Made by a program: the position numbers and the translations under genes. Source: Selenomonas sp963528755 (lineage in GTDB: Bacteria; Bacillota; Negativicutes; Selenomonadales; Selenomonadaceae). Taken from it: DNA of 64,000 nt. Positions 1 through 7,999 of this stretch are shown here, piece after piece. The first letter of the stretch is position 1. Each line of letters starts with the position of its first letter. The notes under the pieces were generated by a model, which searched no databases, was not told where the DNA came from, and worked only from the letters and a program-made list of their open reading frames with translations. The DNA lies in NCBI RefSeq assembly GCF_963528755.1, contig NZ_CAURXA010000004.1:62001-126000 (forward strand). The letters are read 5' to 3'.

Positions 1-125
1 GGGATGCCGAGAGCCAGCTTTGTGATCACGTCTTCCAAGAGCTTCATATTTTTGCCGCTTTTTTCTGCTGCTTTGTAATCCTTGCGAAATTGTGTCGTTG
101 TTTTGACAATATATCTGCTTTTCAT
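1..125 (-). CDS. YafQ/RelE-superfamily toxin, N-terminal fragment (cut by window edge)
   Basis: Only the first ~41 codons lie in the window; the gene continues beyond position 1. The start ATG (123-125) overlaps the stop of the upstream antitoxin gene as ATGA, a hallmark of translationally coupled toxin-antitoxin pairs. The visible peptide starts MKSRYIVKTTTQFRKDYK and continues KNMKLLEDVI, which resembles the N-terminus of YafQ-type mRNA interferases (RelE fold). The catalytic residues lie in the missing part. The family call rests on this short stretch plus the DinJ-like partner, so activity cannot be judged. Confidence 0.65.
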   Translation of the reverse strand, partial: MKSRYIVKTTTQFRKDYKAAEKSGKNMKLLEDVITKLALGI

Positions 126-400
126 CTTTTTAAGTCCGCAAAAAGTTCGTCGAGGTCATCGTAGCCCTTTACGTTCGGGTCATTCGTGATTCGTTCGGCT
201 TCAAGCAAGGCCGCTATAGTCTCTTTGTTCGGCTTTTCCAAAGCGATGTCAAAAGGTATGCGTCCTTCGCGCAGGGATTGGCGGACAAAAATTTGAAAAG
301 CGGTCGAGAGGTTCATGCCGAGCTCGGCGAAGAAGATGTCGGCCTGCGCCTTTAGTGCTGCATCCATGCGTATGCTGATGTTCGTTGTAGCCGTGGACAT
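122..400 (-). CDS. DinJ/RelB-type ribbon-helix-helix antitoxin
   Basis: A 92-residue protein. Its N-terminal region (TTNISIRMDAALKAQAD, then LGMNLSTAFQIFVRQSL) is the ribbon-helix-helix DNA-binding and dimerisation domain of RelB/DinJ antitoxins. The acidic C-terminus should wrap the toxin. Known role: it neutralises the co-encoded ribonuclease and represses the operon. I chose the ATG at 398-400 because AAGGAG lies nine bases upstream; an in-frame TTG three codons earlier sits directly on the Shine-Dalgarno sequence. It is followed by the overlapping toxin gene. Confidence 0.85.
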   Translation of the reverse strand: MSTATTNISIRMDAALKAQADIFFAELGMNLSTAFQIFVRQSLREGRIPFDIALEKPNKETIAALLEAERITNDPNVKGYDDLDELFADLKR

Positions 401-421
401 AAATATCAACTCCTTATATAT

Positions 422-449
422 ATTATACTGTTTTGCACGAAAAAAACAA
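422..449 (-). promoter_or_regulatory. Sigma-A-type promoter of the toxin-antitoxin operon
   Basis: On the minus strand TTGTTT (444-449), a 16-base spacer and TATAAT (422-427) precede the antitoxin start. Two CGTGCA direct repeats flank the -35 region and could serve as operator half-sites; that is inference. Confidence 0.55.
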
Positions 450-469
450 TGATGTGCACGAATAATTCA

Positions 470-521
470 ACATAAAATTCCAAGGGGTCAAGCTGAAGAT
501 GCAGACCGATTGCCTGCTTTC
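470..521 (+). repeat. Degenerate 5' half of the dispersed ~105-bp intergenic repeat
   Basis: The stretch aligns by eye with the first half of the repeats at 3393-3663 and 30001-30107 (shared blocks TCCAAG, GTCAAGC, GCAGACCGATTG). The hairpin-bearing 3' half is absent. Same orientation as the downstream ArsR gene. Confidence 0.6.
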
Positions 522-550
522 AATGAAGCGAAAAAGTTCGGTCATGATTC

Positions 551-579
551 TTGACATATAAATCGCTATATCGTAATAT
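551..579 (+). promoter_or_regulatory. Promoter of the arsR-family/persulfide reductase operon
   Basis: Consensus TTGACA (551-556), a 17-base spacer and TAATAT (574-579), about 30 bases before the regulator start codon. Confidence 0.7.
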
Positions 580-594
580 ATAAATATAACGATT
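561..594 (+). promoter_or_regulatory. ArsR/SmtB-type operator (AT-rich inverted repeat over the -10)
   Basis: Arms AATCGCTATAT (561-571) and ATATAACGATT (584-594) form an 11-base inverted repeat with one mismatch, overlapping the -10 and transcription start. ArsR-family repressors typically bind such AT-rich dyads, so autoregulation of the operon is a sound inference. Confidence 0.6.
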
Positions 595-608
595 TTGGAG
601 TTGATTCT

Positions 609-911
609 ATGGCAGAAGATCGAGAGCTTGCACGCGCGGCCGAGATGCTCAAGGCGCTCTCGCATCCCGTGCGCCTCTGCATCGCGCGCGGGCTTTGGCA
701 GAGCGGCGGCTGCAATGTGGCGCACATGCAGCAGTGCCTCGAAGCGCCGCAGTCGACGATTTCGCAGCATCTCGCGAAGATGCGCGCCGTCGGCATCATT
801 GAGGGCGAGCGCAACGGGCTGGAAGTCGTCTATCGCCTCAAGAGCCGGGCAGTGGAGCAGCTGCTCGAAGGGCTTTTCTGCAAGGAGAAGAATTATCACG
901 ATATGGGCTGA
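609..911 (+). CDS. ArsR/SmtB-family transcriptional regulator, probable thiol or persulfide sensor
   Basis: A 100-residue winged-helix protein. The recognition helix reads APQSTISQHLAKMR, followed by a wing ending in VVYRL, as in ArsR repressors. The classic metal motif ELCVC is not kept: the aligned stretch is GGCNVAHMQQC, with Cys24, Cys35, Cys43 and Cys91. In BigR/SqrR relatives two distant cysteines form a tetrasulfide bridge on exposure to persulfides. The downstream gene is a persulfide-handling reductase, so a sulfur-sensing role is plausible but inferred. Start ATG 609 follows GGAG at 597-600. An AT-rich dyad in its own promoter suggests autorepression. Confidence 0.85.
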   Translation: MAEDRELARAAEMLKALSHPVRLCIARGLWQSGGCNVAHMQQCLEAPQSTISQHLAKMRAVGIIEGERNGLEVVYRLKSRAVEQLLEGLFCKEKNYHDMG

Positions 912-963
912 TTTCGCTCTTTCGACGAGCGAAGCGCGGCGGCACAGAAGGAGGCATATCCGT

Positions 964-2688
964 ATGGAAATGAAAAAGGAACAGGCAAAGCGCTATGTGA
1001 TCGTCGGCGGCGTGGCGGGCGGGGCGACGGCGGCGGCGCGACTCAGGCGCTTGGACAAGGATGCGAAGATCGTGCTCTTCGAGCGCGGCGAGCACATCTC
1101 CTTCGCGAACTGCGGCCTGCCATACTATGTGGGTGATGAGATCAAGGAGAGCGAGAGCCTGCTGCTCATGACGCCCGAGCTGTTTCGCGAGCGCTTCGCC
1201 GTCGACGTGCGCACGGGAAGCGAGGTCGTGCAGGTCGATGCAGAAAATCGCCGCGTCCGGGTGCGGACGCCGGCGGGTGAGACGTATGAAGAGCCGTACG
1301 ACGCGCTTCTCCTGTCGCCCGGAGCAAAACCTCTGCGGCCGCCGATCCCGGGCATCGAAAGCCCGCGCGTCCTCGCACTTCGCAATGTGCCCGATGCCGA
1401 GGCTCTGCGCCGTCTGGCGGATCAGTATGCAGCGACGGGGCGTGCCGTCGTCGTGGGCGGCGGCTTCATCGGCGTCGAGATGGCGGAGAATCTTCGTGCG
1501 CGCGGGCTTTCCGTCACGCTCGTCGAAGCGGCGCCGCATGTGCTCGCGCCCTTTGATGCGGACATGGTGAAGATCGTGGAAAAAGAGATGAACGAGAACG
1601 GCGTCGGACTCGTCCTCGGCGATGGCGTGAAGGAGTTCAAGGAAGAAGCTGAGGGCATCCTCGTGCGCCTTGCGAGCGGGCGCGAGGTAGCGGCGGACTT
1701 CGTCGTGCTCGCCATAGGCGTGAGCCCCGACACGGGCTTTTTGCAGGCGAGCGGCATCGCGCTCGGCGAGCGCGGCCACATCCTCGTAAACGAGCGCATG
1801 GAGACGAACGTGCCCGAGGTCTACGCCGTGGGCGACGCCGTGCTGACGCTCGACCGCCAGACGAAGAAGGCGGGCGCTCTGCCGCTCGCAGGGCCTGCGA
1901 ATCGGCAGGGACGTATCGCCGCCGACAACATGGCGGGCAGGCGGCGCGTCTATGACGGATTCGTCGGCACGGCGATCCTCAAGGTGTTCGGCCTCGCGGC
2001 GGCTTCCGTCGGCAAGAACGAGCGCACCCTTGAGCGTGAGGGTCTATCCTATGGCGAGGATTACCGCGTCGTGACGCTTCATCCGCTCGCGCATGTCGGC
2101 TATTATCCGGGCGCTCAGACGATGACGATGAAGCTCCTCTATCGCACGAAGGGATCTGTCGGCAAGATTCTCGGGGCGCAGATCGTCGGTGCGGGCGGCG
2201 TGAAGGCGCGGATCGACGTGCTCGCGGCGGCGATCGCCATGGGCGCGGACACGGATTTTCTGACGAGTCTGGAGCTTTCCTACGCGCCGCCATTCGGCGC
2301 GGCAAAAGATCCCGTAAACATGGCGGGCTACATGGCGGAAAACGATCTCGCAGGCCTCGTGCGCTTCCTGCCCGCAGATCGCCTCAAGGAGGCGCGGGAA
2401 GAGGGCGTGCGCGTGCTCGACGTGCGCACGGCGAGCGAGCTTTCCCATGCGCCCGCCGCATCTGACGCGCAGATTCCGCTTGACGAGCTGCGCGAGCGCT
2501 TCTCGGAGCTTGACCGCTCGCAGCGCTGGGCGGTGCTCTGCAAGGTCGGGCAGCGCGCTTATACGGCGGCGCGTTTCCTTCAGCAGGCGGGCTATGACGC
2601 AGAGGTCATCGCGGGCGGCTATACGTCGCTGAAGATGGAGGAATTCGAGGCGTCGCCCGTGGCCGCTGCGCCTGCGAAAGTCCTTTGA
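964..2688 (+). CDS. CoA-disulfide/NADH-dependent persulfide reductase with C-terminal rhodanese domain
   Basis: A 574-residue flavoprotein of the CoADR-RHD type. An N-terminal FAD-binding Rossmann motif (VIVGGVAGGATAAARLRR) is followed by the single redox cysteine in SFANCGLPY (Cys50). A central NAD(P)H-binding motif (VVVGGGFIGVEMAENL) and the FAD contact VYAVGDA come next, then the dimerisation domain, and from about residue 455 a rhodanese domain with its cysteine in LCKVGQRAY (near 526). Known members reduce CoA disulfide, CoA persulfide or polysulfide with NADH. Start ATG 964 has GGAGG upstream. It lies 52 bases after the ArsR gene, in one operon ending in a strong terminator. Confidence 0.9.
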   Translation: MEMKKEQAKRYVIVGGVAGGATAAARLRRLDKDAKIVLFERGEHISFANCGLPYYVGDEIKESESLLLMTPELFRERFAVDVRTGSEVVQVDAENRRVRVRTPAGETYEEPYDALLLSPGAKPLRPPIPGIESPRVLALRNVPDAEALRRLADQYAATGRAVVVGGGFIGVEMAENLRARGLSVTLVEAAPHVLAPFDADMVKIVEKEMNENGVGLVLGDGVKEFKEEAEGILVRLASGREVAADFVVLAIGVSPDTGFLQASGIALGERGHILVNERMETNVPEVYAVGDAVLTLDRQTKKAGALPLAGPANRQGRIAADNMAGRRRVYDGFVGTAILKVFGLAAASVGKNERTLEREGLSYGEDYRVVTLHPLAHVGYYPGAQTMTMKLLYRTKGSVGKILGAQIVGAGGVKARIDVLAAAIAMGADTDFLTSLELSYAPPFGAAKDPVNMAGYMAENDLAGLVRFLPADRLKEAREEGVRVLDVRTASELSHAPAASDAQIPLDELRERFSELDRSQRWAVLCKVGQRAYTAARFLQQAGYDAEVIAGGYTSLKMEEFEASPVAAAPAKVL

Positions 2689-2724
2689 TGGAACGCTTAT
2701 ATGATGATACGATGATACGATGAG

Positions 2725-2775
2725 AAAAGGACAGCCTGGCAGCATCCCGAGGATGGTGCAGGGCTGTCCTTTTTT
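2725..2775. terminator. Bidirectional rho-independent terminator
   Basis: A 12-bp stem (AAAAGGACAGCC with GGCTGTCCTTTT) ends in T runs on both strands. It serves the reductase operon and the convergent Nim-like pseudogene. Confidence 0.85.
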
Positions 2776-2777
2776 CG

Positions 2778-3260
2778 CTATACGAGATCTTTCCCTTTCT
2801 TGCCCGTCAGGTGCTCGATCTTCAGCTCGACCATGTTGAAGGCTGGCCAATGCTTTTTGATCTCCTCATCACAGGCTTCGGGATGGCCGGGATAGTAAGC
2901 CTCGCCGAGAAATTCCGCCGCTTCTCGCTTTTCCTCGTCGCTCTTGAGGACGCGCAGCCTGCCGAAGGCGATGACGCTGCGGTATTGCGTCAGAAAGCGG
3001 TGCGGCACGACCTTGTCCTCGGCAATGATGCAGAACGACGCCTTGTCACATCGCTCAATCGCCGTCATCTTGTGGCCGACGCGTGCCGTGTGAAAGAGCA
3101 GGCGTTACTTTTCCTCGTCGTAGGCGAAGCTCATGGGCACGGCATAGGGATAGCCGTTTTCGCCCGCGAGCGCGAGCACGCCCGAGGTTGCTGCCGCGAG
3201 GATGTCGCGGGCTTCTTCATCACTCATCTGTTGATTCTTGCGGCGCATTTCTCTGAACAT
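2778..3260 (-). pseudogene. Nim-like pyridoxamine 5'-phosphate oxidase family flavoprotein, interrupted by an in-frame stop
   Basis: From ATG 3260 (AAGGAG nine bases upstream) the frame encodes MFREMRRKNQQM and then GVLALAGENGYPYAVPMSF, the N-terminal half of NimA-like split-barrel FMN proteins. TAA at 3105-3107 stops it after DEEK. The same frame stays open afterwards (LLFHTARVGHK, then a stretch ending LVEL..HLTGKKGKD) to a stop at 2778, giving 160 codons as the family expects. There is no frameshift, only one nonsense codon or a six-base insertion around it. The family includes 5-nitroimidazole reductases. It is probably inactive unless the stop is a sequencing error or is read through. 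Confidence 0.75.
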
Positions 3261-3392
3261 GGCAATCGTCTCCTTTTGAGGAAGCATGGAGAAAAGCCGT
3301 GCTTCCTTGTGCAGCCTTGTTTTATGCGAACTTGGTCAGGGGGCTAAGGCGCTTCATTCTCGCCCAAAACTTGACAACACCCCTACCATATA

Positions 3393-3663
3393 GCTTACAA
3401 TGAAAGTCCAAGAAGTCAAGCCCGAAGGGCGCAGGCTGATTGGCTCTTTCATGTAAGGGCGTGCGCACCATGTCCACGAAGTGGACGTTTGTGCGTTAAG
3501 TTTACAATGAAAGTCCAAGAAGTCAAGCCCAAAGGGCGCAGGCTGATTGGCTCTTTCATGTAAGGGCGTGCGCACCATGTCCACGAAGTGGACGTTTGTG
3601 CGTTAAGCTTACAATGAAAGTCCAAGAAGTCAAGCCCAAAGGGCGCAGGCTGATTGGCTCTTC
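3393..3663 (+). repeat. 107-bp tandem repeat, 2.5 copies, of a dispersed intergenic element
   Basis: Two full 107-base units (3393-3499 and 3500-3606) and a 5' partial unit (3607-3663) stand head to tail with few substitutions. Each full unit ends in a hairpin built on GTCCAC-GAA-GTGGAC, extended by GCAC/GTGC arms. The array stops just before the ribosome binding site of the MATE gene. Related copies lie at 470, 12709 and 30001. Open frames on the opposite strand are by-products of the repeat. Confidence 0.9.
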
Positions 3664-3689
3664 TGGTCAAGCTGCAAAAGGAGAATTTC

Positions 3690-5045
3690 ATGAACACATT
3701 GGCAAAGCATTTCAGCCTCGGCGGTCTTTTGCGCTTCGCTGCGCCCGCCGTCGGCATGATGCTCGTCATTTCTATCTATACGGTGACGGACGGCATCTTC
3801 ATCGGGCGCTATGCGGGAAGCCTCGCGCTCGCTGCATCGAATATCGTCTATCCTGCGCTGAATCTCGTATTTGGGCTTTCCATCATGCTTTCTTCGGGCG
3901 GCTCGGCGCTCGTTGCCAAGACGCTGGGCGAGGGCGATGCGGCATTGGCGAGAAGCCGCTTCACGCTGCTCGTCGTTGTTGGTGCAGCGCTCGGCATATT
4001 GCTCGCAGGCACGGTGTTCCTTTTCATGGAGTCTATTTTGGCGCTTCTCGGCGCTTCACCCGAGCTTTATGCCGACTGCCGCGCGTATCTCTCGGCGAAT
4101 ATGTTCTTCGCGCCGTTTGTCGTTCTGATGATTATATTCAACGCTTTTTATATTGCGGATGGCCGCCCCGTGCAGGGATTTCTCGTATCATTGACAGCGG
4201 GACTTGTCAATGTTGGACTCGACTATGTGTTTCTCGCGCACTTCGGCATGGGCATCTTCGGTGCGGGCCTTGCGACGGGCATCTCGGATGTCGTCGCGGC
4301 GGTCTTGGGTCTCGTTTACTTTTCGCGCTACAGCCGCACGCTCGCGTTCGAGCGGTTTTCCTTCGCTGTGCGTCCGCTTTTCCAGGCACTTTACAACGGC
4401 TCTTCCGAGATGGTCACGCAGCTTTCCGTAGGTATTACGACGTATCTCTTTAACCTCGTGACATTCTCCTATGCAGGAGCGGACGGCGTCGCGGCGATCA
4501 GTGTCATCCTCTATGCGGAAATGCTCCTGACGGCAATACTCATGGGTTTCGCCAATGGCGTCGCACCTGTATTTTCCTACCAATTCGGCGCGAAAGGATA
4601 TGCCGAGCTTCTGCGCCTTCTGCGGCTGTCGCTTGGCATTATCTTTCTCTTCGGAATTTTGTCCTTTGCGGCGGCAAATATATTCGCCGTACCGCTGATG
4701 ACGCTGTTTCTGCCGGATGGAGGACGTGCCTATGCGCTGGCTCTCGGCGGCTTCGGGCTGTTCTCGTGGAGCTTTTTGCTCTGCGGTTTCAACCTTTTCT
4801 CCTCGACCTTTTTCACGGCGTTGTCGGACGGCAGGATGTCGGCAATCCTGTCCTTTGTGCGCAATCTCGTCGGCATCGTGGTGTTCCTGCTGCTCCTGCC
4901 GCACTTTTTCGGCCTTGACGGCGCATGGCTCGCCGTTCCTGCGGCAGATGCGGCCGCCGTACTGCTTTCCTTCCGCCAGCTTTGGGGGGCGGCGCGTTCC
5001 TTTCGCGAGGACAAGGCGGCGGGCGCTGTGATTTTGGAGCGTTGA
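3690..5045 (+). CDS. MATE-family multidrug/Na+ efflux transporter
   Basis: A 451-residue, very hydrophobic protein with about twelve membrane segments. The first repeat begins LLRFAAPAVGMMLVISIYTVTDGIFIGRY, the usual MATE start with an acidic residue in helix 1, and the second begins with GSSEMVTQLSVGITTYLFN. Length and layout fit the DinF/NorM superfamily, which exports cationic compounds using Na+ or H+ gradients. Start ATG 3690 has AAAAGGAG seven bases upstream; frames opening earlier run through the repeat. The substrate cannot be read from sequence. The next gene follows after five bases, so the two are co-transcribed. Confidence 0.88.
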   Translation: MNTLAKHFSLGGLLRFAAPAVGMMLVISIYTVTDGIFIGRYAGSLALAASNIVYPALNLVFGLSIMLSSGGSALVAKTLGEGDAALARSRFTLLVVVGAALGILLAGTVFLFMESILALLGASPELYADCRAYLSANMFFAPFVVLMIIFNAFYIADGRPVQGFLVSLTAGLVNVGLDYVFLAHFGMGIFGAGLATGISDVVAAVLGLVYFSRYSRTLAFERFSFAVRPLFQALYNGSSEMVTQLSVGITTYLFNLVTFSYAGADGVAAISVILYAEMLLTAILMGFANGVAPVFSYQFGAKGYAELLRLLRLSLGIIFLFGILSFAAANIFAVPLMTLFLPDGGRAYALALGGFGLFSWSFLLCGFNLFSSTFFTALSDGRMSAILSFVRNLVGIVVFLLLLPHFFGLDGAWLAVPAADAAAVLLSFRQLWGAARSFREDKAAGAVILER

Positions 5046-5050
5046 GAGGT

Positions 5051-6661
5051 ATGTGTGCGAAAATGAAAGTTTCGAGAAATATCGGGAAGCATGCTGCGTG
5101 CTTTTTGGCTGCGGTCGGCGTGTTTCTCGGCGGGGCGGATTTGACGGCTGCTAAAGCGGGAACGACTGCCGCGGCAGTGTTGTCCGTGACAGATGCGGCG
5201 GCAGTTTCCGCTCAGCCTGCATTGAAGGCGGAGCTGGCGGACGATGTGCGGGGGCAGACTGAGGAAGATGCATCGCCCGACTATGGCATGGCGCTCGGCG
5301 CTCCCTACGATGACGCCGGCTTCTGGTGCGATGCGGCAGGCGATCGCCTCCTTGGCACGGCGGAGGACGTGGCACGTCTCAACGAGGAGCTGCACGCGAA
5401 TCAGCCGAGTCTCGTTTCTCTGGCGGAATTGCCGCGTGCCGTATCGAGGCGGCAGCTCCGACACTGGATGGAAGAAGCCGCGCCCGAGCGCGAAGATTGG
5501 TACGCGCCGACAGAGCCGCTTTCGGCTGAGGCGTATCAGGCGACTGTCGAAAACTGCGCGGCGGACAGGCTGCCGCTCCGCAATCCTCTGCGCTATGGAA
5601 TCTGCGTGCGCCGCGCCGACTTGCGCTGTTTACCGACCGAGGAGGCTTGGCTCGATGCGCCCGACGATGTCCATTACGACATCCTGCAGGCGACCGCCGT
5701 CGATCCCGCTGAGCCGCTTGCCGTTTGGAGCGAGAGCGCAGACGGCAAGTTCCTCTTCGTTTCCATGCGCTATTATCGCGGCTGGCTGGCGAGGGGGGCG
5801 GTCGCCTTGACAACGCGCGAGACGTGGCTCGCCTATGTGCAGCCCGAAGATTTCCTCGTCGTCACGCAAAATCGCTACGAAACGCCCGAGGAGGCAGGCG
5901 GGCAGGTCTATCAGCTCGGCAGCCGCATTCCGCTCGTGCAGCAGGGCGGAGCGCATCTCGCGCGTCTGCCGCAGCGTGCGGCGGACGGCAGTCTCCAAGA
6001 AATGCTTGTGCCGCTTCCGTACAGCGAGAGAGCGAGCCTTGCTGTGGAGGACGCGGGCGACATGGAAGCCGCCGCGCTCCATCACGGCAGCCTGCCCTAT
6101 ACGGCGAACAATCTGCGCCGCGCGGCTTTCGCGTGTCTCGGCGACGTCTATGGTTGGGGCGGGCAGGATGAGAGCGTCGACTGCTCCTCGTTCGTCGCCG
6201 ATGTCTACCGCATGGTCGGCATCGAACTGCCGCGCGACGCCGATGAGCAGGAGGAGGCGTTTCTGCGAGCGAGTGCCCATGTGGGCGATGCACAGAATGC
6301 GGCGCACGGTGCGCGGGGAAAGGCTGCGGCATTCGGGGTGCGTCGGCGCGGCACGGAAGATGCCGCGCCGCACATCTTTTTCACGCCGCTCGACGATCTT
6401 ACGCCCGAGGAGCGAACCGAAGCGCTTCTCGCCGCACCGCCTGCGAGCCTTCTCTTTCGCCCCGGCCATGTGATGCTCACGCTCGGCTCGGTCGATGGCA
6501 AGACGTATGTCATACATTCCTTGAGCGGCTGCTGGGAAAAGACGCAGGAAGGCCTCAAGCGTTGCCGCATCCGCCGCGTGCTCGTCAGCGACGCCTACTT
6601 TTTGACGAGCACGGAAGGCAGGAATCTCGACGATTGCACAGGGGTGGGCAGTTTCCGATAA
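5051..6661 (+). CDS. Secreted NlpC/P60 cell-wall hydrolase with SH3-type domains
   Basis: A 536-residue protein with an N-terminal signal or anchor (hydrophobic run ACFLAAVGVFLGGADLTAA). A long middle region contains SH3-like segments (around YGICVRRADLRCLPT and WLAYVQPEDFLVV). The C-terminal NlpC/P60 domain carries the catalytic Cys378 (VDCSSFVADVYR) and His473 (RPGHVMLTLG). Known members cleave peptide stems of peptidoglycan. The layout resembles SH3b-NlpC/P60 D-glutamyl-L-diamino-acid endopeptidases. GAGAGG lies directly before ATG 5051; ATG 5063 is an alternative start with normal spacing. It is coupled to the MATE gene and ends in a terminator. Confidence 0.85.
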   Translation: MCAKMKVSRNIGKHAACFLAAVGVFLGGADLTAAKAGTTAAAVLSVTDAAAVSAQPALKAELADDVRGQTEEDASPDYGMALGAPYDDAGFWCDAAGDRLLGTAEDVARLNEELHANQPSLVSLAELPRAVSRRQLRHWMEEAAPEREDWYAPTEPLSAEAYQATVENCAADRLPLRNPLRYGICVRRADLRCLPTEEAWLDAPDDVHYDILQATAVDPAEPLAVWSESADGKFLFVSMRYYRGWLARGAVALTTRETWLAYVQPEDFLVVTQNRYETPEEAGGQVYQLGSRIPLVQQGGAHLARLPQRAADGSLQEMLVPLPYSERASLAVEDAGDMEAAALHHGSLPYTANNLRRAAFACLGDVYGWGGQDESVDCSSFVADVYRMVGIELPRDADEQEEAFLRASAHVGDAQNAAHGARGKAAAFGVRRRGTEDAAPHIFFTPLDDLTPEERTEALLAAPPASLLFRPGHVMLTLGSVDGKTYVIHSLSGCWEKTQEGLKRCRIRRVLVSDAYFLTSTEGRNLDDCTGVGSFR

Positions 6662-6668
6662 GGCATGG

Positions 6669-6700
6669 TGCGCCAGGTTTCGATGCCCGGCGCATTTTTT
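6669..6700 (+). terminator. Rho-independent terminator after the MATE-NlpC operon
   Basis: TGCGCC (6669-6674) pairs with GGCGCA (6689-6694), followed by six T. The rest of the 318-base gap up to 6980 is AT-rich and holds no gene, only the regulatory dyad and promoter of the next operon. Confidence 0.75.
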
Positions 6701-6895
6701 GTGCAAGATATAGATGGAATGTTCTGAGGTTGAAATAAGGAGGAGAAAAAGAGTATCTTATTTCATTTTGATTGTAAAAGTGAAATAAGACGCATATTGG
6801 CCGCACGACATATCTTGACGGTCACGGGCAAGGGAAATGGCGCGCTAAGACTATCAGAGGAGTCTTCGTTATAATTTTTTGAGCATTTTCCTGAC

Positions 6896-6928
6896 GGGTA
6901 AATTTTTACCCATCGCTTATGCTATAAT
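6896..6928 (+). promoter_or_regulatory. Promoter with a perfect palindromic operator before the WYL operon
   Basis: A perfect 16-base palindrome GGGTAAATTTTTACCC (6896-6911) sits just upstream of a consensus -10 TATAAT (6923-6928), covering the position of the -35. No good -35 hexamer is visible. The WYL-family product of the first gene is the obvious candidate ligand; that is inference. Confidence 0.6.
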
Positions 6929-6979
6929 GACATTACGAGATGAAAAGGGACATAGAAAGTATCACCAGGGAGGATGCCA

Positions 6980-7975
6980 ATGAATGTTTATGCCGGAGAC
7001 AATAAGAAAATGCTCAATATGTTGATACTGGAGATACTGAAGGAATACACAGATACCGAGCATAGGCTTACGCAGCAGGAAATCATCGACCTTCTCAAAC
7101 TGAACTACGGTGCGGAGTGTGATAGGCGTTCCATTCGCAACAATATCCGCTCTCTCAAGGACATGGGCTACGAAATCGCCACGGAGCGTGGCTGCTATCT
7201 GGTAGAGCGGGATTTTGAGAATGCGGAACTGCGGATGTTGATTGACAGCGTTCTCTTTTCGAAAAACTTGTCGGGAGCGCAAGCCCAGCGGCTCGTCAAA
7301 AAACTAAAGGGCTGCGGCAATCGTTACTTTCACGCCAAGGTTTCTCATGTGTCGAACTTGCCTGAAATGTTCCATTCCGACAACAAACAAGTCATGGTAG
7401 TCTTAGATACACTAAACGATGCCATAGAGGAAAAGAAGAAGGTCAGCTTCATCTATAACTGCTACGGCACAGACTTCAAACTTCATCCAAGACGCGATGA
7501 GCCGTACATCGTGAATCCTTACTATATGGTTGCCAACAACGGGCGCTACTATCTTATCGGCAATTACGACAAATACGATGACCTGTCCCACTACCGCATT
7601 GACCGCATAACTTCGGTCACCATGCTCTCGGAGCAGGTCAAACCGAAAAAGGATGTCAGGGAACTTGCCAGAGGTTGGAGCCTCCCCAAGCACATGGCAG
7701 AACATATCTACATGTACAGCGGCGATAGCGTGATGGTGAAATTCATCGCCGACACGGATTTGATGGACGAACTGATCGATTGGTTTGGTAGGGATTTTTA
7801 CATCAAGAAAGAGACTGAAAATAAAATGCTTGTGACGCTTAAATGTAACGAACGGGCGATGAAATATTGGGCATTGCAATACGGTGGGCATATTGAAATC
7901 AAAGAGCCGCAAAGTTTGCGTGAGGCCGTCAAGGCGACAGTTTTGGATATGGCGAAGAAATACGCCAAAGGATAA
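6980..7975 (+). CDS. WYL-domain transcriptional regulator
   Basis: A 331-residue protein. The N-terminal winged helix (residues ~10-70, QQEIIDLLKLNYGAECDRRSIRNNIRSL) is of the HTH_11 type. A WYL domain follows (KVSFIYNCYGTDFKLHPRR, then YIVNPYYMVANNGRYYLIGNY and SHYRIDRITSV), with a C-terminal WCX extension (MKYWALQYGGHIEIKEP). WYL domains bind nucleic acids or nucleotides and frequently control defence and DNA-damage operons. Start ATG 6980 is favoured because AGGGAGG ends seven bases before it; the in-frame ATG at 6974 touches the Shine-Dalgarno sequence. Base composition is more AT-rich than the surroundings. The next gene starts 25 bases downstream. Confidence 0.88.
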   Translation: MNVYAGDNKKMLNMLILEILKEYTDTEHRLTQQEIIDLLKLNYGAECDRRSIRNNIRSLKDMGYEIATERGCYLVERDFENAELRMLIDSVLFSKNLSGAQAQRLVKKLKGCGNRYFHAKVSHVSNLPEMFHSDNKQVMVVLDTLNDAIEEKKKVSFIYNCYGTDFKLHPRRDEPYIVNPYYMVANNGRYYLIGNYDKYDDLSHYRIDRITSVTMLSEQVKPKKDVRELARGWSLPKHMAEHIYMYSGDSVMVKFIADTDLMDELIDWFGRDFYIKKETENKMLVTLKCNERAMKYWALQYGGHIEIKEPQSLREAVKATVLDMAKKYAKG

Positions 7976-7999
7976 GAATGAGCGAAGGGAGTGATAGCC

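Noticed and set aside
595..963. Upstream extension of the reductase frame through the ArsR gene
   Set aside because: The region is coded in another frame by the ArsR protein, and ATG 964 has its own GGAGG.
838..1779. 313-codon minus-strand frame opposite the persulfide reductase
   Set aside because: No ribosome binding site or recognisable domain; the sense strand carries the FAD, NAD and rhodanese motifs.
3393..3663. Possible CRISPR array
   Set aside because: Units are contiguous, about 107 bases, without unique spacers; no cas gene is present.
3354..3769. Open frames on the minus strand within the tandem repeat
   Set aside because: They repeat with the 107-base unit, lack ribosome binding sites and read the same peptide in each copy. 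They are by-products of the repeat, not genes.
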